A stretch of DNA of 60,683 nt from an uncultured Anaerolineae bacterium. Lineage in GTDB: Bacteria; Chloroflexota; Anaerolineae; Anaerolineales; Villigracilaceae. A program made the translations under genes and the position numbers. Location: positions 1 through 60,683 of the forward strand of contig CAKZJX010000033.1 of assembly GCA_937120535.1 (NCBI GenBank), given 5' to 3'. Under the pieces are notes generated by a model, which ran no database searches, was not told the DNA's origin, and saw only the letters and a program-made list of their open reading frames with translations. Below, one piece after another: positions 1 to 8,606 of the stretch (position 1 is its first letter; every line of letters starts with the position of its first letter).

Positions 1-27
1 CATTTCAGATACGGAAAGCGTTAACAT
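1..27 (-). CDS. N-terminus of an unidentified protein (runs off the window)
   Basis: An ATG at 27-25 on the minus strand follows a good ribosome site (GGAG, eight bases upstream) about 100 bases downstream of the dehydrogenase-like gene that ends at 129. Only nine residues (MLTLSVSEM) are inside the window, so the family cannot be told. It is probably the third gene of the deoR-dehydrogenase operon and would be the best clue to the operon's substrate. Confidence 0.45.
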
Positions 28-128
28 AGCACACTCCTTTGACACTCCTTTGGCGAACGTTCCTGATAAATCTGATAAATCAGAGAGAGCTGTCTCTCTC
101 AACAAACCGCTTTCATCGGTGCGCAGCT

Positions 129-2558
129 TCAGGCGCGCAACCGCTCCCCTTTGGGATCAAACAAGACCGTGGGGGTGACCACCACCGCTTGTCGTCCCTC
201 AATCAGATCCGCTTCGAACCGTTGACCCACTCGGGCCAGCTCGATCGGCAGGTAGGCATACAAAATGTTTTTGCCCACCGTGTATCCCCAACCGCCGCTG
301 CGAACGCGTGAGATCACCTCTCCCCGATGATAAATCGCCTCGCCGCCATAAATTTGGGTGAAATCCTCGCGCTCCACCACCAAGGTGCATAACTTACGGC
401 CAATCCCTTCGGTCTTCTGACAAAGCAGCGCCGCCTTGCCGATAAAGTCCGTCTTGTTCAAATCCACGCAGAATCCCAGGCCGGCCTCGTAGGGCGTCTC
501 CAGTTGAGTCATATCCACGCTGTAGTAGCGGTATCCCTTCTCTAAGCGCAGCGAGTCCAACGCCTTGTAACCACCGACTTCGATCCCCACCTCCTGGCCG
601 GCCTCCATCAGCAGATCCCACACCATGGTGGCACGATGGGCTGGGACGTACAATTCCCATCCCAGCTCGCCGGCATAACTCAGCCGCTGAGCATAGACCC
701 GCACCCCGTTGATCTCGATCGGGCGAGTCAGCATGTAAGGATGGGCTTGGTTGGAGAGATCATCGGCGCTGATCTTGCTCAACACCTGACGAGCACACGG
801 CCCCCACAGCGCCAAACAGGCCCACTCTTCGCTAATATCGCGCAGGAAGACCTCGCCATCGGCCAGATCGGCATGCATCTCGAGCCAGGCTTTATCGTTC
901 CCGACGAACGCCGAGCCGGTGATCACCCAAAAGCGGTCTGGGCCGAGACGGGTGACGGTGAGATCGGCTTCGATACCCCCATTCAGGTTCAGGAACTGAG
1001 TGTACGTCGCCTTGCCAATCGGCGTGTTCATCTCGCTGTCGGCCAGCCGATTCAACAAAGACAACGCTCCGGGCCCGACAACTTCGATCTTGCCAAACGG
1101 CGTGAGATCAAAGAGCGTCACCCGTTCCCGAGTCGCTCGATGCTCCTGACCGACTCGCTCAAAGAACAGCGGCTTGATCCAACCACCCCACTGACGTTGA
1201 TCCTCGCCCATACGTCGCCAGGGTTTTCCCGGCTCAAAGTAATTCACCCGCTCCCAGCCGAACTTCTCGCCGAATACGGCGCCCATTTCCTGCAAGCGAT
1301 GGTGGAGCGGGCTAATCCGCCGAGGGCGCGCCCACTCATACTCGTCGTGTGGGAAACGCAGGCGATAGTAGTACTTGACGCATTCGCGCGTACGTTCGGC
1401 AGCATAGGAAGGATCGGCGTAGTAATGGCCGAAGCGGGTTGCTTTATAGGCGTACACATCGGTCGTGGGTTGGCCGCCGAGGATCCACTCGGCTATTAGC
1501 TTGCCCACGCCGCCGGCCCCGCCGAAGCCGTGGAGCGAGAAGCCGGCCGCCATCCAGAAACCGCGCACGCCGGCCATCGGCCCCAATAGGGGCTGACAGT
1601 CGGGGGTATAGGCGCCCGGATGGCAGATCAGGCGAATGATCCCGGCCCGTTCCAAGAAAGGAATGCGTCGGATGGCGCCTTCGAGCAACGGCTCAAAGCG
1701 CTCCATATCCGGGGGCAGCGAGGCGTTTCCGTGCTCCCACGGCGCGCCGTCGATCCAGCGCGCTCGAGGGTTAAGTTCATAACCTCCGATGATCAGGCCG
1801 CCGTGTTCGGGTCGCATATAGACCAAATTCTCCGGATCGCGCAGGCAAGGCGTATCGGCGTCGAATTCATGGCCCGGCACCGCTTGCAGGGCGACATGTT
1901 GGTGATCTACCGGCGTGGTGGGGATATGACGGCCGGCCATAGCCGCTACCCGCGGCGCCCACATGCCGGCGGCATTCACCACCATCTCGCAGCGGATTGT
2001 TCCCTTCTCGGTCACCACCTCACGCACCTCCCCCTTCGGTGAAAGTCGGATACCTGTCAGGCGCGTGTTGGTATACACTGCTACGCCCAGCGATTTCGCC
2101 AAGTGGACGATGGTGGTCGTTGTAATGTACGGATCGAGATAGCCATCCCGAGGCAGATAGATCGCCCCATACAAACCCTTCTTGCTGATCTGGGGTAGGA
2201 TACGCGCCGCCTCGTCCGGCCCGATCACCTCGCACTCCAGCCCCAAGGCTTTGGCGCGGCTCACACTTCGCTGCAGCTCCAACAACGACTCGCGGCTGGA
2301 AGCCAAGCGCAAACTGCCCACATGGCGAAACAATCCCAACTCGCTGTACAGATCCACGCTGTACATGCGAAACTTTAGCATCGCTTGCGAGGTTGCAAAC
2401 TGGGTCACCAAGCCGGCCGCATGAGATGACTCGCCGCTGGCGATCTCTCCCTTCTCCAACAAGACGACATCCGTCTGCCCCATCTTGGCCAGATGATAGG
2501 CGATCTGAGCGCCAACAATGCCTCCACCGATGATGACAATTTGCGCCTGGGTTTTCAT
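129..2558 (-). CDS. FAD-dependent dimethylglycine/sarcosine dehydrogenase-like protein with GcvT domain (copy 1)
   Basis: An 809-residue protein of the dimethylglycine dehydrogenase family. These enzymes oxidise an N-methyl group with FAD and pass the one-carbon unit to tetrahydrofolate. The N-terminal Rossmann motif is GGGIVG (residues 11-16). A SSHAAGL segment puts His46 where family members attach FAD covalently. The DAO domain covers roughly 6-365, a linker 370-425, and GCV_T plus its C-terminal barrel roughly 430-800, with the GcvT motif ALDSLRLEKGYRYY. The ATG overlaps the stop of the deoR gene (ATGA, 2555-2558) and has an AAAGGAG ribosome site, so translation is coupled to the regulator. 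A paralogue lies at 5225-7657 on the other strand. The family is clear; the substrate (dimethylglycine, sarcosine or another N-methyl amine) is not. Confidence 0.88.
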   Translation of the reverse strand: MKTQAQIVIIGGGIVGAQIAYHLAKMGQTDVVLLEKGEIASGESSHAAGLVTQFATSQAMLKFRMYSVDLYSELGLFRHVGSLRLASSRESLLELQRSVSRAKALGLECEVIGPDEAARILPQISKKGLYGAIYLPRDGYLDPYITTTTIVHLAKSLGVAVYTNTRLTGIRLSPKGEVREVVTEKGTIRCEMVVNAAGMWAPRVAAMAGRHIPTTPVDHQHVALQAVPGHEFDADTPCLRDPENLVYMRPEHGGLIIGGYELNPRARWIDGAPWEHGNASLPPDMERFEPLLEGAIRRIPFLERAGIIRLICHPGAYTPDCQPLLGPMAGVRGFWMAAGFSLHGFGGAGGVGKLIAEWILGGQPTTDVYAYKATRFGHYYADPSYAAERTRECVKYYYRLRFPHDEYEWARPRRISPLHHRLQEMGAVFGEKFGWERVNYFEPGKPWRRMGEDQRQWGGWIKPLFFERVGQEHRATRERVTLFDLTPFGKIEVVGPGALSLLNRLADSEMNTPIGKATYTQFLNLNGGIEADLTVTRLGPDRFWVITGSAFVGNDKAWLEMHADLADGEVFLRDISEEWACLALWGPCARQVLSKISADDLSNQAHPYMLTRPIEINGVRVYAQRLSYAGELGWELYVPAHRATMVWDLLMEAGQEVGIEVGGYKALDSLRLEKGYRYYSVDMTQLETPYEAGLGFCVDLNKTDFIGKAALLCQKTEGIGRKLCTLVVEREDFTQIYGGEAIYHRGEVISRVRSGGWGYTVGKNILYAYLPIELARVGQRFEADLIEGRQAVVVTPTVLFDPKGERLRA

Positions 2559-3352
2559 GGGCTCCTTTGTAATGCCGGCATAGCCATCCGAACATTGACC
2601 GAATGCGCAGACAATTCTTCGCTGGCGATCGAATCGAACTTGTCATCCGTCACCAGCACATCGATCTCATCCACCGTTGCCACCTGGAAATTCGAGACCA
2701 CACCCCATTTACTATGATCGGCTACCACGATAATCTCCCCCTTGGTGCGCTCGATCATCGTACGAACCACTTCCGCCTCAGCGTTGGTCGGCACCGTGCA
2801 ACCGTGTTTGAGGCTGATCCCATCCACACCGATAATGGCTTTATCGGCATAGACTTGCCGAACGTTTTCAATCGCAAAACGTCCAGCGGAGGACTTTGAA
2901 ACTGGTTGATACTCTCCGCCTAACACATACAACTCACATCCCCCGTTCCCGCTCTCCAGCACGGCCCGCAAGTTGTTGGTGAACACCACAATGCCGGCGT
3001 TGGGACGAATATGGTACAACACTTGAGCTGTGGTTGTACCACTGTTGATAAACACAATATCGCCATCTTCGATCAACGAAGCCGCTAAGGCGCCAATCGC
3101 CCGCTTCTCCTCCGGATGTCGTTGCAAACGTTGGAGATATTCCGGTTCGGTGATCAAACGCTGATTGAGGATCGCTCCCCCGCGGGTGCGCTCCAACACC
3201 CCTTCAGCTTCCAGCCATTCCAGGTCGCGGCGGACGGTCGCCTCCGACGCATTCAACAAAGCGCACAACTCGTCAATGCGAGCGATGCGGTGAATGGCCA
3301 GATATTCTTGGATTCGCTCTCGCCGCTGGGCTGGAATAAGCGATCGGCTCAT
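2555..3352 (-). CDS. DeoR-family transcriptional regulator
   Basis: A 265-residue DeoR/GlpR-type repressor. The N-terminus (residues 1-60) is a winged helix with the family pattern RRERIQEYL...ASEATVRRDLEWLEAEGVLERTRGG (quoted in parts). The remainder is the DeoR sensor fold, with FINSGTTT near residue 100, the loop where family members bind phosphorylated sugars or similar effectors, and the GVDGIS segment. It is the first gene of its operon, starts 48 bases downstream of a consensus promoter at 3400-3428, and overlaps the following dehydrogenase by four bases. It likely controls that gene and, through the shared divergent promoter, the rightward operon from 3565. The effector is unknown; a sugar-phosphate-like compound would be usual for the family. 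Confidence 0.9.
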   Translation of the reverse strand: MSRSLIPAQRRERIQEYLAIHRIARIDELCALLNASEATVRRDLEWLEAEGVLERTRGGAILNQRLITEPEYLQRLQRHPEEKRAIGALAASLIEDGDIVFINSGTTTAQVLYHIRPNAGIVVFTNNLRAVLESGNGGCELYVLGGEYQPVSKSSAGRFAIENVRQVYADKAIIGVDGISLKHGCTVPTNAEAEVVRTMIERTKGEIIVVADHSKWGVVSNFQVATVDEIDVLVTDDKFDSIASEELSAHSVNVRMAMPALQRSP

Positions 3353-3399
3353 TCAACCATCTGCTCAAACTTGAAAAGAATTGATGTTTTCTGGTGGAT

Positions 3400-3428
3400 A
3401 TTATAGGCGAATATGAAAAAAATTGCAA
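3400..3428 (-). promoter_or_regulatory. deoR operon promoter
   Basis: On the minus strand TTGCAA (3428-3423), a 17-base spacer and a perfect TATAAT (3405-3400) form a sigma70-type promoter. The start would fall near 3393, about 40 bases before the deoR ATG. The -35 box is self-complementary and is shared with the opposite promoter. Confidence 0.75.
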
Positions 3429-3451
3429 GCTTTTGAGTTTTTTATTATAAT
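3423..3451 (+). promoter_or_regulatory. Rightward promoter sharing its -35 box with the deoR promoter
   Basis: On the plus strand the same TTGCAA (3423-3428), again a 17-base spacer and a perfect TATAAT (3446-3451). The start would be near 3458, giving a leader of about 107 bases to the ATG at 3565. Two polymerases could not occupy both promoters together. Confidence 0.72.
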
Positions 3452-3564
3452 GCCCTTGCCGACGTGCATCATGCCCTCTCAGACACCCCGGCATTCCCAG
3501 CGATGGTCTCGATCTCAGCGCGCCGTTGGCACACCTGGCGGTATCCTAATGAGGAGGACGGCGG

Positions 3565-4356
3565 ATGGCACAAACGACGATCGGAATGGGCCGGCAAAGC
3601 CAGGCCGAACGCGAAAAATTCGAACAAGAACTACAACGCATCCTAAAAGCCAGCGAAGAGGCCGGCATTCTGCTACGGGTGATCGGCTCGCTGGCTTTTC
3701 AAATGCACTGTCCCAGCTACGGCTATCTCCAAGCCGCACTAGGACGGGCGTACACCGATATTGACTTTGCCGCGTATAGCCGTCAGTCCAAGCCCATTCA
3801 AGAAATAATGACGGCCTTAGGATATCGCGAGAACCGCGAGGTGTTTATCGTCTCCGAAGGCAGCCGGGCCATCTTCGACAACCCTCAAACCGGCCTGCAC
3901 GTGGACATCTTCTACGAAAAGCTCGACTTCTGCCACACCATCTGGTGGAAAGACCGGCTCGAAGTGGATTCGCTGACCATTCCACTGGCCGAACTCCTGC
4001 TCGAAAAAATGCAGATCGTCCAAATCAACGAGAAAGACATCATCGACACGATCATGCTCCTGCTTGAACATTCCCTCGGCGATACAGATCACGAGACCAT
4101 CAACATTCAACGCGTGGCTGCGCTGTGTGCGGCCGACTGGGGCCTGTGGCGCACCACGACCATGAATCTGGAAAAGGTCCGTCAGATGGCACACACCTAT
4201 CCCCAATTGACCGACGAACAAAAAGCCCGAGTTGAACAACAGGTACGGGAATGCCTGGCCCGCATCGAACGTGAACCGAAACCCCTGGCCTGGAGGCTGC
4301 GCGCTCGCGTCGGCGATCGGGTCAAGTGGTACAAAGACGTGGATGAAGTCGGATAA
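3565..4356 (+). CDS. Nucleotidyltransferase-fold protein of unknown role
   Basis: A 263-residue protein with the signature of the Pol-beta-like nucleotidyltransferase fold: GS at residues 41-42, two acidic residues in RAYTDIDF (Asp65, Asp67) and a third in LHVDIFY (Asp114). This spacing resembles AbiEii-like and other minimal nucleotidyltransferases, which move a nucleotide onto protein, RNA or a small molecule. The C-terminal third is helical and charged. A GAGGAGG ribosome site precedes the ATG. It is the first gene of the rightward operon, 11 bases before the CBS protein. No AbiEi-type antitoxin is next to it, so a toxin role is not supported. A regulatory partner for the CBS protein, or an unrelated housekeeping role, is possible. 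Confidence 0.7.
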   Translation: MAQTTIGMGRQSQAEREKFEQELQRILKASEEAGILLRVIGSLAFQMHCPSYGYLQAALGRAYTDIDFAAYSRQSKPIQEIMTALGYRENREVFIVSEGSRAIFDNPQTGLHVDIFYEKLDFCHTIWWKDRLEVDSLTIPLAELLLEKMQIVQINEKDIIDTIMLLLEHSLGDTDHETINIQRVAALCAADWGLWRTTTMNLEKVRQMAHTYPQLTDEQKARVEQQVRECLARIEREPKPLAWRLRARVGDRVKWYKDVDEVG

Positions 4357-4367
4357 GGAGAACTGCT

Positions 4368-5183
4368 ATGACCCAACTCGTTCGTGACCTGATGCACCGC
4401 GGTTTGATCACCTGCCCGCCGCACACCCGACTCGGCGAGGTGGCCGTGCTCCTCAACCAACACCACATCCACGCCCTGATCGTAACCGACCGCAGCGGCG
4501 CCCCGCTGGGCATCATCACCGACTTCGACCTGCTGGCCGGCGAATGGCTCTCTGCCACCCCTGAGAGCTTGACCGTGATGCGACGATTGACCGCGGCCGA
4601 CCTGATGTCCTCGCCCATCGAATCAGTGGAGGCTGATCTTCCCCTTTCCGAGGCCGTGCACAACCTGCTCGAAAAAGAGATCAGCCGGCTGATGGTCACG
4701 GAGAACGGTCAGCCGGTTGGGGTCATTTCGATCTCCGACTTTGTGGCCAGCTTGGCGCGCCGCATTCCACCCAAGCGGGATACGGTGGGCGATGTGATGT
4801 CCGATGCGATGTTGGTCTGCCGCGATAAAACGCCGATCTACTCGGCGGCGCAAGCCATGACCGAGGCCGGCTATCGCTCGGTGTTGGTGGTTAATGAAAG
4901 GGGCACAGCCATTGGGATTGTCAGCGGGCGTAGCCTGTTGCCGTTCATCGAAAGTGGTCTGGATGAACATCTGACCGTGAGAGACGTGATGCATACCCCG
5001 ATCACGATTGACATCAACGCCAGTCTGCGCGAGGCCGCTGACAAGATGATCCACCACCACCATCACCGCCTGGTGGTGGTGGACGATGCCAACCCGGAAA
5101 ACTTTCCGCTAGGAATCATCTCCACATTTGACATTGTGGCAGCCATGGCACGGCCCGGCTCTGTTTGGCAAGAAGAACCCTAG
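4368..5183 (+). CDS. Four-CBS-domain protein
   Basis: A 271-residue protein made only of four CBS motifs (roughly 7-60, 75-130, 137-190 and 201-260), which should fold as two Bateman modules. Such modules bind adenosine nucleotides, S-adenosylmethionine or similar ligands and act as sensors. Each repeat has the usual pattern, for example DLMHRGLITCPPHTRL and DVMHTPITIDINASL. The last repeat carries five consecutive histidines (His229-233) where most CBS motifs have one. The ribosome site is AAGGAG. It lies between the nucleotidyltransferase-like gene and dehydrogenase copy 2. There is no attached enzyme or membrane domain, so it probably acts on a partner protein. Confidence 0.85.
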   Translation: MTQLVRDLMHRGLITCPPHTRLGEVAVLLNQHHIHALIVTDRSGAPLGIITDFDLLAGEWLSATPESLTVMRRLTAADLMSSPIESVEADLPLSEAVHNLLEKEISRLMVTENGQPVGVISISDFVASLARRIPPKRDTVGDVMSDAMLVCRDKTPIYSAAQAMTEAGYRSVLVVNERGTAIGIVSGRSLLPFIESGLDEHLTVRDVMHTPITIDINASLREAADKMIHHHHHRLVVVDDANPENFPLGIISTFDIVAAMARPGSVWQEEP

Positions 5184-5224
5184 CCTGCAACCGTTTCTGC
5201 GTTGACACCCTTCAAGGAGCATCT

Positions 5225-7657
5225 ATGACAGACCTTCCCAAACATGCGCAAGCCGTGATCATCGGCGGCGGCGTAGGGGGATGTAGCATTGCCTATCACC
5301 TGGCCAAAATGGGTTGGAAGGACATCGTCCTGGTCGAGCGCCATGAGCTTACTGCCGGCTCCACCTGGCACTCGGCCGGCCTGGTGGGTCAGCTGCGCTC
5401 CGATGCCAACTTGACGCGCATGATGCACTACAGCACTGACTTGTATCGTCGCCTCAAAGACGAAACTGGCGTGGACACCGGCTGGCACGAAGTCGGCGGC
5501 ATCCGTTTGGCTTCTTCAGCCGAACGAGTAGAAGAGCTCAAGCGCTTGGTGGGCATGGCCCGCTCGTTTGGCGTGCCGATGGAGCTGATCTCACCCAGAC
5601 AAGCCCAGGAACTGTTCCCGCTGATGGACATCAAGGGAGTCCTGGCGGCCGCCTATACCCCAAACGATGGGGTCATCGATCCCACCGGCTTGACCAACGC
5701 CCTGGCGGCCGGCGCCAAGAAATATGGCGCACAAATCTTGACCGGCGTGAACGTGGAAGCGATTCGGGTCAGGAACGGTCGAGTTCGCGAGGTGGTCACC
5801 GAGCGAGGGGTGATCCAGAGCGAGGTGGTGGTCAACGCCGCTGGGATGTGGGGACGCGAGGTCGGCTTGATGGTGGGGCTTAAGTTGCCTGTGGTCCCCA
5901 TGGCCCACTTGTACCTCCTGACCAAGCCCATTCCGGGAATCACCTCCAAATTGCCTACCCTGCGCGATCCCGATCTATTGGTCTATTGGCGGGAAGAAGT
6001 CGGTGGGTTAGTTACTGGCGGTTATGAGCGTCAGCCGGCGCCCTTCGGCCTGAACGGCATCCCGCGCGATTTCAAGTACCAGCTCTTGGCGCCCGATTGG
6101 GAGCGCTTCACCCCACTGATGGAAAACTCCATCCGACGCGTGCCGGCGATCGAAACCGCCGAGATCGTCAAGCTGATCAACGGCCCAGAAGGCTTCACCC
6201 CCGACGGAGAATTCCTGCTCGGCCCCACGTCCGTGAAGGGCTTTTGGGTAGCCTGTGCGTTCTGCGCCCATGGCCTGGCCGGCGCAGGCGGGATCGGCAA
6301 GGTGATGGCTGAGTGGATCATCGAAGGACAACCGGAATGGGATGTATGGCGTTTGGACGTGCGCCGCTTCGGCCCCAACTACGACAGCTTGGATTACACC
6401 CTAGCACGCACCATCGAGACCTATAGCCAATACTACGACATTCACTATCCGGGCGAAGAACGCCTGTCGCGCCGCGGCCAGCGCCTCTCCCCCACCTATT
6501 TCCGTCTGCGCGAGCTGCGTTGCTCCTTCGGCGAAAAATTTGGCTGGGAACGTCCCAACTGGTTTGCTATCTACGAAGAAAAAGCCTCTCACGGTCACGA
6601 ACCGCGCGGTTGGGCGCGCCACAACTGGTCGCGCGCCATCGGCCACGAACACCTGATGACCCGCGAACACGCCGGCCTGTTCGACGAAACCTCGTTCAAC
6701 AAGTTCGACGTGAGCGGACCAGGGGCGCTGAAGTTCCTCAACTACGTATGCGCCAACCAGATCGACGTGCCGATTGGCGCCATCGTCTACACTCAATGCC
6801 TGAACAAGCGCGGCGGCATTGAATGCGACTTCACCGTCACCCGGCTGGGCGAACAACACTTCCGCATCATCACTGGCACAGCCTTCGGCCAGCACGATCT
6901 CTCCTGGCTCTCGCTACACATGCCCGAAGATGGCTCGGTGACTCTCGAGGACGTCAGTTCGGCCTATGCCTGCATCGGTTTGTGGGGCCCCAAGGCACGC
7001 CTGATCCTACAAAAGGTGACGCGAGACGATGTTTCAAACCAAGCCTTCCCGTATATGACTGCCAAATTCATCACGGTCGGCGATGTTCCTGTGCTGGCTT
7101 GTCGCGTGACCTATGTGGGGGAATTGGGATGGGAGTTCTACTGCCCGATGGAATATGGCCTGCGCCTATGGGATACGCTGTGGGAAGCTGGCGTTGCGGA
7201 GGGCATGGTGGCAGCGGGGTACAAAGCGCTCGATTCGTTGCGGCTGGAGAAGGGCTATCGCTATTGGAGCAGCGAGATCGGCCCCGATTACAACCCCTTC
7301 GAAGCCGGCCTGGGCTTTGCCGTGAAGCTCGACAAACCAGACTTTCTCGGCAGGGATGCTCTGCTCAAGATCCAAGAAAACGGCCTGAAGCGCAAACTGG
7401 CTTGTCTACGCCTGGCCGATGATCGCGCCATCGCCCTGGGCAAGGAACCGATCTGGGCCGGCGATCATGTCGTCGGTTGGGTGGCTTCGGGCGGCTATGG
7501 GTATTCGATCAAGATGAGCATCGCCTACGCCTATCTCCCTATCGAATACACACGCCCAGGGATGAAGTTATCGGTTGAGTTTTTCGGGGAGCAAATCGAG
7601 GCCGAAGTGGTCTCCTCCCCGTTGTGGGATCCGAAGGGAGAGCGGATCCGAGCCTAA
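5225..7657 (+). CDS. FAD-dependent dimethylglycine/sarcosine dehydrogenase-like protein with GcvT domain (copy 2)
   Basis: An 810-residue paralogue of the protein at 129-2558, with the same architecture: Rossmann motif GGGVGG (14-19), STWHSAGL with His49 at the covalent-FAD position, a linker, then GCV_T and its C-terminal barrel ending in LWDPKGERIRA (copy 1 ends LFDPKGERLRA). The start at 5225 is chosen for its AAGGAG site seven bases upstream and because the protein then begins just before the flavin fold; an in-frame upstream ATG at 5165 overlaps the CBS gene. It lies in one operon with an aldolase, an aminotransferase and a HAD phosphatase. The expected reaction is oxidative N-demethylation with transfer of the one-carbon unit to tetrahydrofolate. 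The substrate is not known. Confidence 0.88.
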   Translation: MTDLPKHAQAVIIGGGVGGCSIAYHLAKMGWKDIVLVERHELTAGSTWHSAGLVGQLRSDANLTRMMHYSTDLYRRLKDETGVDTGWHEVGGIRLASSAERVEELKRLVGMARSFGVPMELISPRQAQELFPLMDIKGVLAAAYTPNDGVIDPTGLTNALAAGAKKYGAQILTGVNVEAIRVRNGRVREVVTERGVIQSEVVVNAAGMWGREVGLMVGLKLPVVPMAHLYLLTKPIPGITSKLPTLRDPDLLVYWREEVGGLVTGGYERQPAPFGLNGIPRDFKYQLLAPDWERFTPLMENSIRRVPAIETAEIVKLINGPEGFTPDGEFLLGPTSVKGFWVACAFCAHGLAGAGGIGKVMAEWIIEGQPEWDVWRLDVRRFGPNYDSLDYTLARTIETYSQYYDIHYPGEERLSRRGQRLSPTYFRLRELRCSFGEKFGWERPNWFAIYEEKASHGHEPRGWARHNWSRAIGHEHLMTREHAGLFDETSFNKFDVSGPGALKFLNYVCANQIDVPIGAIVYTQCLNKRGGIECDFTVTRLGEQHFRIITGTAFGQHDLSWLSLHMPEDGSVTLEDVSSAYACIGLWGPKARLILQKVTRDDVSNQAFPYMTAKFITVGDVPVLACRVTYVGELGWEFYCPMEYGLRLWDTLWEAGVAEGMVAAGYKALDSLRLEKGYRYWSSEIGPDYNPFEAGLGFAVKLDKPDFLGRDALLKIQENGLKRKLACLRLADDRAIALGKEPIWAGDHVVGWVASGGYGYSIKMSIAYAYLPIEYTRPGMKLSVEFFGEQIEAEVVSSPLWDPKGERIRA

Positions 7658-7693
7658 CCATCCATCCGTCTATTGTCTTGAAAGGAGTCTGCC

Positions 7694-8569
7694 ATGTCTA
7701 TTGTCAATGCTAAAGAGATCATGATCGAAGCTGCCAAGAACGGCTATGCGATCGGCGCATTTAACATCACCGACCTGGTCCAGTTTGAAGCAGTGATCGA
7801 TGCGGCGATTGAGAAACGATCCCCTGTAATCGTTCAGACCTCGGTGAAGCCTTCAAAATTCTTGGGGCGGCATGTGCTGGTAGCCATCTACCGAACGTTG
7901 GCTGAGTCGGCGCCAGTGCCGGTCTGCTTGCACCTCGATCACTGCACCGAGGTGGACTATTGCAAGCAATGCGCCGACGCCGGTTACACTAACATCATGA
8001 TTGACGCTTCAAAGCTGCCTTTCGAGGAGAACATCCGCGTCACCAAGGAAGTGGTGGATTATTGCCACTCAGTGGGCAACATCTCGGTCGAGGGCGAACT
8101 GGGGACGATCGGCGGCGTCGAAGACGACATCAAGGTCGGAGATGAAGAATCACGCCTGGCCAATCCTCAACAGGCTGTGGAGTTCGTGGAACGCACCGGC
8201 GTGGACATCTTTGCCCCGGCGATCGGCACGGCGCACGGCGTCTACAAGACCAAAAACCCGCGCGTGGATTTTGAGCGCCTGGCCACCATCAATCGCTTGC
8301 TGAACGGCAACGGCATTCGGACCCCGCTGGTGGTTCACGGCGGCACCGGCTTGCCGGAGGACTACATCAAACGTCTCATCGAGGCCGGCGGAGCTAAGTT
8401 CAACGTCTCCACCGAGCTGAAGCACACCCTGATCGACACCAAGTACGAATACATCACCGCTCATCGCGACGAATACGACCCAGGCAAGATCGACTCTGCC
8501 GTCCGTGATGCCATTCGCAAGGTGGTGATGCATTGGATCGACATGCTCGGCTCGGCCGGCAAGGCATAA
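7694..8569 (+). CDS. Class II fructose-bisphosphate aldolase family protein
   Basis: A 291-residue zinc aldolase of the FBA/GatY/IolJ family, which reversibly splits ketose-1,6-bisphosphates or related phosphates into dihydroxyacetone phosphate and an aldehyde. Visible motifs: LHLDHC with His80, Asp82 and His83 (the catalytic Asp and zinc His region), VEGELGTIGG near 132-141, GTAHGVY, and VVHGGTGLP for phosphate binding. The ribosome site AAAGGAG lies eight bases before the ATG. It is 36 bases after the dehydrogenase and 37 before the aminotransferase. Its place in a demethylase operon suggests a substrate other than ordinary fructose bisphosphate, but a housekeeping aldolase cannot be excluded. 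Confidence 0.9.
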   Translation: MSIVNAKEIMIEAAKNGYAIGAFNITDLVQFEAVIDAAIEKRSPVIVQTSVKPSKFLGRHVLVAIYRTLAESAPVPVCLHLDHCTEVDYCKQCADAGYTNIMIDASKLPFEENIRVTKEVVDYCHSVGNISVEGELGTIGGVEDDIKVGDEESRLANPQQAVEFVERTGVDIFAPAIGTAHGVYKTKNPRVDFERLATINRLLNGNGIRTPLVVHGGTGLPEDYIKRLIEAGGAKFNVSTELKHTLIDTKYEYITAHRDEYDPGKIDSAVRDAIRKVVMHWIDMLGSAGKA

Positions 8570-8606
8570 CCGCCTCTCTTGCATCTCAGGTATCGGGAGC
8601 ATATCA

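Noticed and set aside
3565-4356. AbiEii-type toxin
   Set aside because: The nucleotidyltransferase fold fits, but no AbiEi-like antitoxin gene is adjacent and the neighbours are metabolic.
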